A program made the translations under genes and the position numbers. From Uranotaenia lowii (taxonomy: Eukaryota > Arthropoda > Insecta > Diptera > Culicidae), in NCBI RefSeq assembly GCF_029784155.1, contig NC_073693.1, positions 356,391,825 to 356,455,824 of the forward strand: a stretch of 64,000 nucleotides of DNA. The letters run 5' to 3'. The stretch's first letter is position 1. Every line of letters begins with the position of its first letter. A model generated the notes under the pieces. That model had not been told where the DNA came from, searched no databases, and worked only from the letters and a program-made list of their open reading frames with translations. This document shows positions 1 to 11,596 of the stretch, piece by piece.

Positions 1-1532
1 TTTACAATCACAAATTTTTAGTATCTACACCTAACTTTTTCCTTATTTTGATTGGCACTTGAATAGCAACATATTGAGGAATCATATGTTAAAATTACTA
101 TTGTTTTCATTTAAAGATTCACAAAAAAAATATTTTTTTTCAATCTTTTTGTATTTTTATTTGAAAATAATGAACTTATTTAAAAAAAAATCAACTAAAT
201 TATGCTCAATTTGTAAAAATCCGACCATCTGGAGGGTCAAAACAGCTTTCAAAGCATATTTTTCTTATAAAATTTAACAAAAAATCAAATTTTGTGACGT
301 GAATTCACTCATTCGCGCTGTTGTAACTCAGCTAGATTCCAACCGATTTCTATAAATTTTAGTGTTTTAGAATCGTTTTATCATTTTCAAAGAACATCTC
401 ATTTTTTTATTCCATAAAAAATCAGCGTTTTCTCGTAAAATTAAAAACTTTCCTTTTTTTGTGACGTGATTTCACTCATTTGCGACTGTTTTTGTTCGCT
501 TTTCAAACCAACTACATTGGATATAAACTGATTCTTTTTTCTACAAAATGAAGCCGTGTTTTTTGGCTTCTGAACATACTAAAAATATTTCCAAAATCAA
601 ATCATCCATATATTAAAACTAATGATTTTGTAAAAGTTGTCAAAATCACCACTTTTTTCAACAAAAAAATGATTTTCAAAATCATCTAAAACATGTGTAA
701 AAAAACTTTTTTCTCTTTTTTCCGTTGGTTTTGTGTGGGTCGAATTATCAAAATTATAGACAATTTTGAGATTTTTTGATACGCAAACGGATAAAAATCA
801 CTTTTGATCGGTACAAGCGCGTGGAATGTGTCTTATGAGAATATCTCGCAAAAAATTAAAATAATTCAAGATTATTTTTCATTCCATTTTATTTTCCGCA
901 TATTTGGAATGAAATAATATCATGATGACAATCAGTTGCCTTTCAAAACCTGGTTCCAGAAATTTTTTTATTGCGCCGCGAATCATTGACTTCGCGCTTG
1001 TTGCCGGTTACCAATCTGAAAATTAAATAAAACATGAAATGTATCTATCGTATTAACAAATATTTTCAACAAAAAATAAATTTGAACTAAAACTTACCAT
1101 TTTGTAATCCAAAATCGCATTTTAAAGTATAAAAGAAAAGTAGTAAATTTTAAACTGACGACGATAAAATAAATGACTGTGTTGAATGCGTTCATTATTT
1201 TTTCACAATGCCGTTTCTTCTCATAAGAGTTTTGTAAAATGTATTAAAAGTATTTCATAAGACTCTTATGAAAAACAATTTAACACTCTAAAAAGCGGTT
1301 CATAAGAAGTATCTTATGAGAATTATAATAGAAATTTGCCTGAGTGTACGTATAAATTCGCATCTTTTGAGGGTTGGTTTTCAAAAAATATAACGACCTC
1401 AATAAAAATCGGTCGACAAAATAAAAATATAAGAAAAAAAACATGCAAAAAAAACTGTGACGCCTTAAATAAAAATCGGTCGACAAAATACAAAAAAAAA
1501 AAAAAACTGTGATACAAAATATGGAATTTTTT
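1..1532. other. AT-rich intergenic sequence, no gene seen
   Basis: No credible coding region. Two imperfect copies of a GTGACGTGA-TTCACTCATT phrase occur near 293 and 460. A cluster of inverted TCATAAGA/TCTTATGA motifs lies at 1214-1322, including an 8-bp stem with a 4-base loop at 1300-1319. A 67-bp period direct repeat containing ATCGGTCGACAAAATA is present at about 1401-1512, immediately before the first minisatellite array. Confidence 0.6.
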
Positions 1533-2675
1533 TTGTTAAATTTGATAAATTTGACAGAATTGACAAAATTGACAAAATTGTCAAAATTGTTAGAAATGAC
1601 AAAATTTACAAAATTGACAAAATTGAGAAAATTTTCAAAATTGACAAGATTTACAATATTAACAATATTTACAACATTTACAAAATTTACAAAATTTATA
1701 AATATACAAAATTTACAAAATTGACAAAATTTACAAAATTTACAAAATTTACAAAATTTATAAAATTTACAAAATTAACAAAATTTACAAAATTAACAAA
1801 ATTAACAAAATTAACAAAATTAACAAAATTAACAAAATTAACAAAATTAACAAAATTAACAAAATTAACAAAATTAACAAAATTAACAAAATTAACAAAA
1901 TTAACAAAATTAACAAAATTTACAAAATTAACAAAATTTACAAAATTTACAAAATTTACAAAATTTACAAAATTTACAAAATTAACAAAATTTACAAAAT
2001 TTACAAAATTTACAAAATTTACAAAATTTACTAAATTTACAAAATTTACAAAATTTACAAAATTTACAAAATTTACAAAATTTACTAAATTTACTAAATT
2101 TACAAAATTTACAAAATTTACAAAATTTACATAATTTGCATGATTTGCATGATTTACAAAATTAACAAAATTGACAAAATTGACAATATTGATAAAATTG
2201 AAAAAATTTACAGAATTGACTGATTTGACAAAATTGAAAAAATTATAAAAATTGACAAAATTGACAAAATTGACAAAATTGTCAAAATTGTCAAAATTGT
2301 CAAAATTGTCAAAATTGTCAAAATTGTCAAAATTGTCAAAATTGTCAAAATTGTCAAAATTGTCAAAATTGTCAAAATTGTCAAAATTGTCAAAATTGTC
2401 AAAATTGTCAAAATTGTCAAAATTGTCAAAATTGTCAAAATTGTCAAAATTGTCAAAATTGTCAATATTGTCAAAATTGTCAAAATTGTCAAAATTGTCA
2501 AAATTGTCAAAATTGTCAAAATTGTCAAAATTGTCAAAATTGTCAAAATTGTCAAAATTGTCTAAACTGTCAAAATGGTCAAAATTTACAAAAATGTCAA
2601 AATTGCCACAATTTTCAAAATTGTCAAAATTGTCAAAATTGTCAAAATTGTCAAAACTGTCAAAAGGATCAAAAT
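1533..2675. repeat. 9-bp minisatellite array 1 (mosaic of TTTACAAAA, TTAACAAAA, TTGTCAAAA)
   Basis: Tandem 9-mers are visible throughout. The order is mixed TTGACAAAA/TTTACAAAA, then a block of TTAACAAAA (about 1790-1918), then TTTACAAAA (to about 2130), a short degenerate stretch, then TTGTCAAAA (about 2278-2570), fading into diverged copies. Because the unit is a multiple of three bases, long spurious reading frames of tripeptide repeats run through it; these are not genes. Confidence 0.97.
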
Positions 2676-4310
2676 TCTTCTTCATCTTCTTATTCTATTT
2701 GTGAGAGTTGTCTAAGAACATGTTCGCCCACTTCTTTGGCCATTTTTTTCAGAGTAGATTGCATTTGTTTAGTTTTGTTTTTATTTTGGTAATTCCCAAC
2801 ACTTTTGGGATGTTGATAGCGAAATTCCCAAAAAAAAACAACGCTTGATGCCAGCATTATCAGTAACGTCTACTAGCAGCAAGTTTCCAGACGTCGCACA
2901 TGCTGATGTTCTTTGTTGTTTGCTTTCGACCATCATCGTTGGGTGCTCATTCAGCTCTATCTACTAGCATGGATCCTGTGCTTGTCAATAAAGCACATTC
3001 CTAAACGAGAGCGAACAGAAAACGTGAGAACCCTCGAAAAATTCCCAACCTAGGCTACTGCTCGAAAACATTCGGAAAAATACTCTTCCTATCAAAGGAA
3101 CTCTGGATACTCACTCAGGAGTAGGAGCTTTCGAGGGAGGTTTTCTGCTTTCGGTTAGCTAGAGTTCTGAGCCGGTCATACACTTTTATCAATTTTCTTT
3201 TGCAGAATTTTTCGAATGAGGAAAAGTAATTAAAATTACTTGCTAAACTAATGATTAAAAATGTTATCGTATTTACAAAAAAAAAAAAAAACTCCATTTT
3301 ATCACAGTATGAAATTCTCAGAGTTCTAATTTTAATAATCATAGCCTAGTTTCTCATTTTTGCTTATTTCTTTACATCAACTTTAAGGTCGCTGACAAAG
3401 TGACAAAGTATAGAAAGGTCTGCAAATTTGTGTAAATTTTTTTGCGGATTGCCAAACAACCCAGACATTATTTTTCTCCGTCTGGCCTTTCTCGGAATAG
3501 AAACTTTCCATCTCGGACCACCACCAGCAAAAGCATTGCTCACCAGCTGCATTATTAATCATGAAAAGAAACGCAGCCAAAATAACAACGCCAGAAGAAG
3601 AAAATAAAACAAAAATCGGCGACTTCCGAAAACAAAATTTTAACGTCCACCCATAAAAAGGCTAGGGTTCGCTGGAAAAAGGAAAAAAAAAACTGTCGAA
3701 AAAGTGATGAAAAGTCAAACTTAACGAATTGCGCGAACGAAGAAAAGTCCAAAAGAAAATCACAACAACTTTTTCATCAAACCCAATTTCCTTCAAGATT
3801 GAATTTCCCTCTCCGATCCCAAAAGCGGCAACAGCATCATCAACAACATCTTGGAACCACACCAGAGTTCCGGAATATTTCCCTTCCCATCAAAAGTTGG
3901 AGGAAAATTTGAAGAAACCGACCTCAAGTCAAGTAGGGAAAAATTTTGAGGGGAACGCAAAAAAAAAAACCGTTCGACAAAATATAATAAAAGACGTTAG
4001 CTGGACGACGATATATGTATGAATGTAGACATATCGGTTGAATGTTTGCAGATGAAAAAAAAAACAGGAAAAGGAATCACCTTTTTCCGGAACATTTTTC
4101 GGAAAAGCTTTTTAAATTGAATCAGCTGATGAAGATGATGATGGCCATAGTAAAGTCTTGGGAAGAAAGCGAATGCGTCATGTTGCCGATTGTTTTCGGC
4201 AGTTGTGCCATTTTTTATGCTTTTCGAGGGCTTCGAAACCGAAAAAGGGACACCCAAAACATCATTTATAGGGCACCATAACAATCATAACGAGACGAAA
4301 ATGGGCTCTG
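2676..4310. other. Intergenic sequence, no gene seen
   Basis: Mixed-composition sequence with only short overlapping frames on both strands. The frames around 3360-4280 have no recognisable domain, no signal peptide and no splice architecture that I can support. Confidence 0.5.
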
Positions 4311-6054
4311 TAATGGACTCTTCATTATGTGAATGGGTATCGGGACGATTGACTAAGTTCAACGGGATTGTTTCTAAGGCAATCGGCACTCAATTTTGTC
4401 ATACAGAATTCAGAAGCAATATTTACCAAAATGCGAATGGTTTAAATTTTCAAAATTGTCAAAATTGTCGAAATTTTCAAAACTGTCGAAATTGTTTAAA
4501 TTGACACAATTGTCAAGATAGTCAAAATTGTCAAAATTGTAAAAATTGTAAAAATTGTAAAAATTGTCAAAATTGTCAAAATTGTCAAAATTGTCAAAAC
4601 TGTCAAAATTGTCAAAATTGTCAAAATTGTCAAAATTGTCAAAATTGTCAAAATTATCAAAATTGTCAAAATTGTCAAAATTTTCAAAATTGTCAAAATT
4701 GTCAAAATTGTCAAAATTGCCAAAATTGTCAAAATTGTCAAAATAGTCAAAATTGTCAAAATTGACAAAATTGTCCAAATAATCAAAATTGTCAAATTAA
4801 TCAAAATTGTCAAAATTGTCGTAATTGTCAAAATTGTCAAAATTGTCAAAATTGTCAAAATTGTCAAAATTGTCAAAATTGTCAAAATTGTCAAAATTGT
4901 CAAAATTGTCAAAATTGTCAAAATTGTCAAAATTGTCAAAATTGTCTCAATTATCAAAATTGTCAAAATTGTCAAAATTGTCAAAATTGTCAAAATTGTC
5001 AAAATTGTCAAAATTGTCAAAATTGTCAAATTGTCAAAATTGTATGAATTATCAAAATTGTCAAAATTGTCAAAATTGTCAAAATTGTCAAAATTGTCAA
5101 AATTATCAAAATTGTCAAAAAAGACTTTTTTGTAATGTTTGTTATTTATTTTTGTCATTTTTGTCATTTTTGTCATTTTTGTCATTTTTGTCATTTTTGT
5201 CATTTTTGTCATTTTTGTCATTTTTGTCATTTTTGTCATTTTTGTCATTTTTGTCATTTTTGTCATTTTTGTCATTTTTGTCATTTTTGTCATTTTTGTC
5301 ATTTTTGTCATTTTTGTCATTTTTGTCATTTTTGTCATTTTTGTCATTTTTGTCATTTTTGTCATTTTTGTCATTTTTGTCATTTTTGTCATTTTTGTCA
5401 TTTTTGTCATTTTTGTCATTTTTGTCATTTTTGTCATTTTTGTCATTTTTGTCATTTTTGTCATTTTTGTCATTTTTGTCATTTTTGTCATTTTTGTCAT
5501 TTTTGTCATTTTTGTCATTTTTGTCATTTTTGGCATTTTTTTTATTTTGCAGTTCGTTTCTCCAGCCTTCAATCACCTTGTTATATTGTTATTTTGTATT
5601 TGTTCGATTTTTTTTACTGTTTTCAGGAAATGCTGTCAATTTTTTATGAATATTCGTAGTTGAATTTTACAACGTCTAGCAAGAACAGGACTCCATAAAT
5701 CTGTCTTCAAATATCATTGTTTCGAGTTATCAGTTTTTGATTCAAGACCGGAAGCCCCGTCTTAAAGACCATTTGTTTTCATATTCAATCGGAAGTGCTT
5801 ATCTACAATCGTCGCGTCGCGTCAGTTGATTTAATTTATTCTCCATCAATCATGAGATAAAGATTTCAAATTTTTTGGCAACGATTTCCGCACACAGTTG
5901 AAAAATCAAGCTTAGTTAAGGAACTGTTTTCCGAATTCAGAAGTGTTTTTTTCTTCGAGGGAATTTTCTCCGACGAGCAAAAATTTAACTCCGCATTTCA
6001 AACGTGACCTGTTTTCGGCACTAGACGACAACTTCGACTGACACTGTTCAGCAG
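4311..6054. repeat. Tandem segmental duplication, copy 1 (1744 bp)
   Basis: Begins at TAATGGACTC and ends at CAGCAG. It contains 130 bp of unique left flank, a compound 9-bp array, and 523 bp of unique right flank. The next 1681 bp are a second copy with exactly the same 130-bp and 523-bp flank lengths and about four substitutions. Left and right outer junctions are clean, with almost no microhomology. Confidence 0.95.
4443..5541. repeat. 9-bp minisatellite array 2 (TTGTCAAAA then TTTTTGTCA)
   Basis: A block of TTGTCAAAA runs to about 5118 and a block of TTTTTGTCA from about 5150 to 5540. They are joined by a short segment containing the perfect palindrome CAAAAAAG-A-CTTTTTTG. Landmark variants inside the first block (a TTGACAAAA followed by a TCCAAATAATC motif near 4761, a TCTCAATTATC motif near 4943, and a lone 8-mer near 5026) allow unit-by-unit comparison with array 3. 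Confidence 0.97.
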
Positions 6055-7735
6055 TAATGGACTCTTCATTATGTGAATGGGTATCGGGACGATTGACTAA
6101 GTTCAACGGGATTGTTTCTAAGGCAATCGGCACTCAATTTTGTCATACAGAATTCAGAAGCAATATTTACCAAAATGCGAATGGTTTAAATTTTCAAAAT
6201 TGTCAAAATTGTCGAAATTTTCAAAACTATCGAAATTGTTTAAATTGACACAATTGTCAAGATAGTCAAAATTGTCAAAATTGTAAAAATTGTAAAAATT
6301 GTCAAAATTGTCAAAATTGTCAAAATTGTCAAAATTGTCAAAATTGTCAAAATTGTCAAAATTGTCAAAATTGTCAAAATTGTCAAAATTGTCAAAATTG
6401 TCAAAATTGTCAAAATTGTCAAAATTGTCAAAATTGCCAAAATTGTCAAAATTGTCAAAATTGTCAAAATTGTCAAAATTGACAAAATTGTCCAAATAAT
6501 CAAAATTGTCAAATTAATCAAAATTGTCAAAATTGTCAAAATTGTCAAAATTGTCAAAATTGTCAAAATTGTCAAAATTGTCAAAATTGTCAAAATTGTC
6601 AAAATTGTCAAAATTGTCAAAATTGTCAAAATTGTCAAAATTGTCAAAATTGTCAAAATTGTCTGAATTATCAAAATTGTCAAAATGGTCAAAATTGTCA
6701 AAATTGTCAAAATTGTCAAAATTGTCAAAATTGTCAAAATTGTCAAAATTGTCAAAATTGTCAAAATTGTCAAAATTGTCAAAATTGTCAAAATTGTCAA
6801 AATTGTCAAAATTGTCAAAATTGTCAAAATTGTCAAAATTGTCAAAATTGTCAAAATTGTCAAATTGTCAAAATTGTCTGAATTATCAAAATTGTCAAAA
6901 TTGTCAAAATTGTCAAAATTGTCAAAATTATCAAAATTGTCAAAAAAGACTTTTTTGTAATGTTTGTTATTTATTTTTGTCATTTTTGTCATTTTTGTCA
7001 TTTTTGTCATTTTTGTCATTTTTGTCATTTTTGTCATTTTTGTCATTTTTGTCATTTTTGTCATTTTTGTCATTTTTGTCATTTTTGTCATTTTTGTCAT
7101 TTTTGTCATTTTTGTCATTTTTGTCATTTTTGTCATTTTTGTCATTTTTGTCATTTTTGTCATTTTTGTCATTTTTGTCATTTTTGTCATTTTTGTCATT
7201 TTTGTCATTTTTGGCATTTTTTTTATTTTGCAGTTCGTTTCTCCAGCCTTCAATCACCTTGTTATATTGTTATTTTGTATTTGTTCGATTTTTTTTACTG
7301 TTTTCAGGAAATGCTGTCAATTTTTTATGAATATTCGTAATTGAATTTCACAACGTCTAGCAAGAACAGGACTCCATAAATCTGTCTTCAAATATCATTG
7401 TTTCGAGTTATCAGTTTTTGATTCAAGACCGGAAGCCCCGTCTTAAAGACCATTTGTTTTCATATTCAATCGGAAGTGCTTATCTACAATCGTCGCGTCG
7501 CGTCAGTTGATTTAATTTATTCTCCATCAATCATGAGATAAAGATTTCAAATTTTTTGGCAACGATTTCCGCACACAGTTGAAAAATCAAGCTTAGTTAA
7601 GGAACTGTTTTTCGAATTCAGAAGTGTTTTTTTCTTCGAAGGAATTTTCTCCGACGAGCAAAAATTTAACTCCGCATTTCAAACGTGACCTGTTTTCGGC
7701 ACTAGACGACAACTTCGACTGACACTGTTCAGCAG
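6055..7735. repeat. Tandem segmental duplication, copy 2 (1681 bp)
   Basis: Second copy of the 4311-6054 segment. The unique flanks are the same length as in copy 1. The 63-bp size difference is exactly seven 9-bp units and lies wholly inside the arrays. It ends 128 bp before the start codon of the OBP-like gene. Confidence 0.95.
6187..7222. repeat. 9-bp minisatellite array 3 (paralogue of array 2)
   Basis: Same compound structure and landmark variants as array 2. Relative to it, the TTGTCAAAA part is 81 bp longer (nine units net) and the TTTTTGTCA part is 144 bp shorter (sixteen units). Confidence 0.97.
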
Positions 7736-7797
7736 AAGATAGAAAGTGGGTTATCGCCTCTGTACCAAAACACCGACGTGCCTTTCTCGAAAACTAT

Positions 7798-7836
7798 TAT
7801 ATTACCTTGAGGGGTCTAGCCAAAAACTGACTTAGT
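7798..7836 (+). promoter_or_regulatory. Possible core promoter of the OBP-like gene
   Basis: A weak TATATTA (7798-7804) lies about 35 bases before a CTTAGTTC that resembles the arthropod initiator. Both are short motifs in AT-rich sequence, so this is only suggestive. It would give a 5' leader of about 28 bases. Confidence 0.25.
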
Positions 7837-7862
7837 TCTTTCGGACATTTCCCCCTAACGCC

Positions 7863-8429
7863 ATGTCTTCTTTGGGGGCTTCCGTGTTTGGTTTGAGTTT
7901 GTTATTCCTGTTACAACTGGTAGACATCACGACGCCCGAGTACTTGGTGAAAACGGATCAGATCAACCGGGAAGAACTGATCAGCACTACGTTGGAGTGT
8001 TTCCTGTATCTGAATCTTCCACCGGAGCGTATTCGACTGTATCAGCGAGGGATATTCCCGAATGATCCGCCCACTTGGTGTTTGGTGCGCTGCGTTTCGT
8101 TGAAGCTGGGCCTTTACAGCGATCGTCATGGACCACGAGTCGATCAGCTGTTTCGGTGGCTAGGCATTGGGGGATCGTGTCGAAGTGAATCGTGTCTTCT
8201 GCAGAGAGCGTATCGGTGCGTCGAAAAGAAGATGGTCAAGTATCTGGACACTTGTCAGAGAGCTTATCACACCATGATCGGCTGCTTTGGATCAGAGATC
8301 GTGCACTATCTGAATGGATCGAATGATCGAGTGGCCGAAGGAGCGAGTTGTGACGATTGCTACCGAATGTACGACGAACTTTATCGAGCAAGTTTGGAGA
8401 ATTGCAACTGCAATTGCGAGAGCAGCTGA
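7863..8429 (+). CDS. Odorant-binding-like secreted protein (PBP/GOBP family, cysteine-rich)
   Basis: Single uninterrupted 188-residue reading frame from ATG to TGA. Residues 8-20 form a hydrophobic signal-peptide core. The odorant-binding fold is suggested by Cys46, then Cys73-x3-Cys77 in the phrase WCLVRC followed by KLGLYSDRHG, which matches the family's third-helix motif (C-x3-C, then K-L-G-L-x-D). Later come Cys119, Cys131 and Cys141 in DTCQRAYHTMIGC, like the usual C5-x8-C6 segment but with nine residues between. Members of the family are small secreted carriers of hydrophobic ligands in insect sensory lymph and other fluids. This protein is longer than a classic member (about 120-140 residues) and has 13 cysteines, including a C-terminal CNCNC cluster, so it is an atypical or 'plus' type. 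An AATAAA lies 39 bases after the stop. No intron is apparent. The ligand and tissue cannot be told from sequence. Confidence 0.75.
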   Translation: MSSLGASVFGLSLLFLLQLVDITTPEYLVKTDQINREELISTTLECFLYLNLPPERIRLYQRGIFPNDPPTWCLVRCVSLKLGLYSDRHGPRVDQLFRWLGIGGSCRSESCLLQRAYRCVEKKMVKYLDTCQRAYHTMIGCFGSEIVHYLNGSNDRVAEGASCDDCYRMYDELYRASLENCNCNCESS

Positions 8430-8467
8430 TGGCGGTTCTCTCATTTCTAGCAATCGATAAGCTAGTC

Positions 8468-8473
8468 AATAAA
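8468..8473 (+). terminator. Polyadenylation signal of the OBP-like gene
   Basis: Canonical AATAAA 39 bases after the TGA stop codon, in a suitable position for a short 3' UTR. Confidence 0.65.
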
Positions 8474-10206
8474 ACTACCTCTGTGATCGACTCATATGTT
8501 TTAGATTTTTCCCGGTTTTATTTATACACAAGTCCCAAGACAAGATTCCGCACTTAAATGATAAAAACCTAGCTATTTTGAACATGCTACAAAGACAAAC
8601 ACTGTCAGCTTACACAAATAGTTTGACCTTTTTCTCGCTATTTTAGCGAGGAACCGAAATAAAATGCGTTACCTGACTAAATTTGATTCAATGCTTGTTT
8701 GTTTTTGAGCGAACGATGCCCATCAGTGTCACATCCGTATGTCCTAATTCTATTTCTGGAATCTTATTAGAATACAAAGATGGCAAGGGACGTTGGGCAT
8801 CTTTCCCAAAGTGAGAGCCGATTTTCTTTTTTCGTTTTATCCTTAATAGGAAAGGCAGTACGGTACATTTTATTTTGGATGGTAGTTGAACTTATCCCAA
8901 CTGGCCATGGACCTGAAAAGTGCAAAATTAAGCTACATAAAAAGAAATTACGTCTATGTGAAATCATTTTCTACATTGAATGTAACACAACAAAAAATTT
9001 AAGACTCACGATTTATAAATCTGCTTGCAATAGTTCCAAAAAAGTATACAAAGTGTCTATTATTGTTATTGACTAGAACTTGCTAGTCCCAAACACCATT
9101 CTTTTGGTCCATGCACAAAATTGATGGCCGATCATGGAATTGGAAAGTCGTTGTTGTATAAACATATCTACACAGCATTCCGTTCAATGATTTAATGTGG
9201 ATATGAGCTAAAATTCACTGGCTAGAACCTTTTTTTTAGTTTTAGCATGAACTGTGCATTTCTAGCTTATGGGAAACTGCGAAACTGGACTCCAAAAACT
9301 GTAAACTAAAATTCCCAGAAAATATTTTTGGAAGAATGATCCTGTATCTTCAATTGCTGTCCAAATATGTATAAGCAATAAAACGGATCCGGCCTTGAGT
9401 GGTTTGGATTTGCATTGTGATGGTTTTTTGGATCGATTTCGAAACTTGTGAACGTATCAAATCGATTATGAATTTTAAACGGAAACAAAAAGATCCTCCA
9501 TTTAAATTATACTTCCAACCCTTGCAAGAGATCACATTAACTTTTTCGCCGATTTTGAGGAAATTTAAATTTCAAAATGTCGACAGGCAATATCTGGGCA
9601 AAATCCATTTATTTCTATATGTATGTATGTATGTAGGTCAACCATGGGTGCACGGTTTCACCGCAGACGTTATATCTGTTACATATTGATGGCATTGTAG
9701 ATACAACTAAGGTCAGGCCAACCATGTGATGAAAACCGGAAAAGATACAGCATCAAGGGGAGGAATGAGGTGCGGAGTTCCCTATCAAACGCTTCATAGT
9801 AGTGAACCTACATGTAAAAGAAGCGACGCCTGAAATACAAAATTTCAATCGATACAAGAGAACTGTCAAAATCTATTCCAATCAATCCGAGCTTTTGTTG
9901 TGGAGCTGTAAGCTTTCTAATTGAAAACTTAGCCAAGGAGAGTATTGTGATTGCTGTTGTAGTTCAAGCAAATAGTTTTAAAGCGCATCATATGCATTTA
10001 TGATTGGGCGTAATTTTTTCACTGCTGCGGTGGTTCGTGTTCATAGTAAGAAAACTCTGGGTTTGTTGACAAAATTCAAGTTATGCATTAAATTTAATAT
10101 TGTTTTGTTGGAATCACTGAGCATTCACTTTGGAGTTTGAACATTGAGCCACAAAAAAAGTGTTGAGGGTTTTTTTGTTCAATGTGTTTCGGCAATGTGG
10201 TTAGAT
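8474..10206. other. Intergenic sequence, no gene seen
   Basis: Only short, uncharacteristic frames. A (TATG)n run at about 9619-9636 is followed by CCATGGGTGCACGGTTTCACC, a phrase that recurs near 41832 after a similar TATG run, so a dispersed repeat end probably lies here. Confidence 0.5.
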
Positions 10207-10702
10207 TAAGGTTGCCAGAATTTTTTCCACTCCCATCCGGGCCTAGCAATTCCGGGTATTTTAAAAAAAAAACCTGGCAAAATCAGGGCATGGATTTCAA
10301 TTTTACAAATCCAAAAACCGGGCAAAAACCGGGCAAAATTTAGGTGTTATTATATATGAAAGCCAAGAAAAAATGCAAAAAAAATGGAATTAATATTTTA
10401 TTAATGTAATTGCAGACTTCCAAAAACTTTTTGGAACACTTAAATATTTAAAGGTTTATAAAAGTATATCAGCGAAATTATTTGAAACAACCGTTGAAAA
10501 TTTCCTTACCGTTAATAGATTTTGCTGAAACTTACTCAAAAATGTTTTTTTTTTGGTTTCTTTATGAAAATTGTGAAAAATCCGGGCAATATCCGGACTT
10601 TTTTCACGATATCCGGGAAACCGGGCCGGACCGGACTTTCTCGAAATTTTGCATCAAATATCCGGGCAAACCCGGATAAAACCGGGCAATCTGGCAAGCT
10701 TA
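10207..10702. mobile_element. MITE, CCGGG-rich family, copy A (full length)
   Basis: Starts with TAAGGTTGCCAGA and ends with TCTGGCAAGCTTA, giving imperfect terminal inverted repeats. Internal sequence is rich in CCGGGCAAA / CCCGGAT phrases near both ends. Five further relatives are found in this window. No coding capacity, so non-autonomous. Confidence 0.8.
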
Positions 10703-11308
10703 GGTTAGATATTTTGTCGCTTTTCTTATATGCAGGTTCACTATTTCATAGGGTATTATAAGAATTTATTTTTATACAGTAGATTGTAAAAACGGTTCAA
10801 CGATAGAATGAACTAAAACAATGGATAGATCGCACCACAAACTACCGAAACATGATGTGGGTAAAAACATGTTGTTTAATTGATGTCATCTGCAACCCTT
10901 TACCAGCAACGATTACATTTCCTGCGGACTTCAGTAAACTTCAGAATTTTTGTTGACTGAAACTTGTCCGTGTTGATTTTAATTCAATTTTTTCATCAAG
11001 TCCAATTCACAAGTGCCTTCACAAAACATCTTTTCCAGGTTTTCTTAGTTCAAGTTTTTTCTTTTGTTAACTTTTACTGTACTACGAATTTTTTTAAAAC
11101 TTTTTTTGTGCTATTCAAACTTGTAACTTTAACATGAACGGTTTCTTTTGGGAACTTTCAACACTAATTAAATTTAGTTCTTCAAAATTTGTTGTTTTCT
11201 TTAAAATCTGCGGAGCCGAAAAACCGCGTGATGACATTAAAGCATACGCCTACTCTTAGCCCAGTTGATAAATTTCGCCTTCAAACGCACTCACCTTTGT
11301 GCACCCAA
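10703..11308. other. Intergenic sequence, no gene seen
   Basis: AT-rich, with only short frames and no recognisable element ends. Confidence 0.5.
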
Positions 11309-11596
11309 GAGCACCTGTATCCGTGGTCCAAACAGCCAGTTTAGACCCAAATTCCGACCCGAGCAACCGCACTGGTGATCCATTATACCAGTTTCAACTC
11401 AACTTTTTTTTAGAGCTGGTATAGGGATTGATCCAAAACTGATGAGATTTGGATCCAATTTGACGCAGTTCTAAACCGTTTGACAGTTAATGGAACACGA
11501 GTGCAGTTGCCAGTTTTTTCATTGGATCGGATCTTATTTCTTTGGTTCAATTCTTGTATAAATAGACCCAAGAATAGACCACGAATACAGATGCTC
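11309..11596. mobile_element. Short MITE with ~20-bp terminal inverted repeats
   Basis: Left end GAGCACCTGTATCCGTGGTC is mirrored by GACCACGAATACAGATGCTC at the right end (three mismatches in twenty). 288 bp, no reading frame. Family not identified. Confidence 0.75.

Noticed and set aside
3360..4284. Several 60-100 residue frames on both strands
   Set aside because: Mutually overlapping, no domain, low-complexity Phe/Lys-rich pieces.
1533..7222. CRISPR-like or other spaced-repeat array
   Set aside because: The repeats are contiguous 9-mers with no spacers, in a eukaryotic genome.
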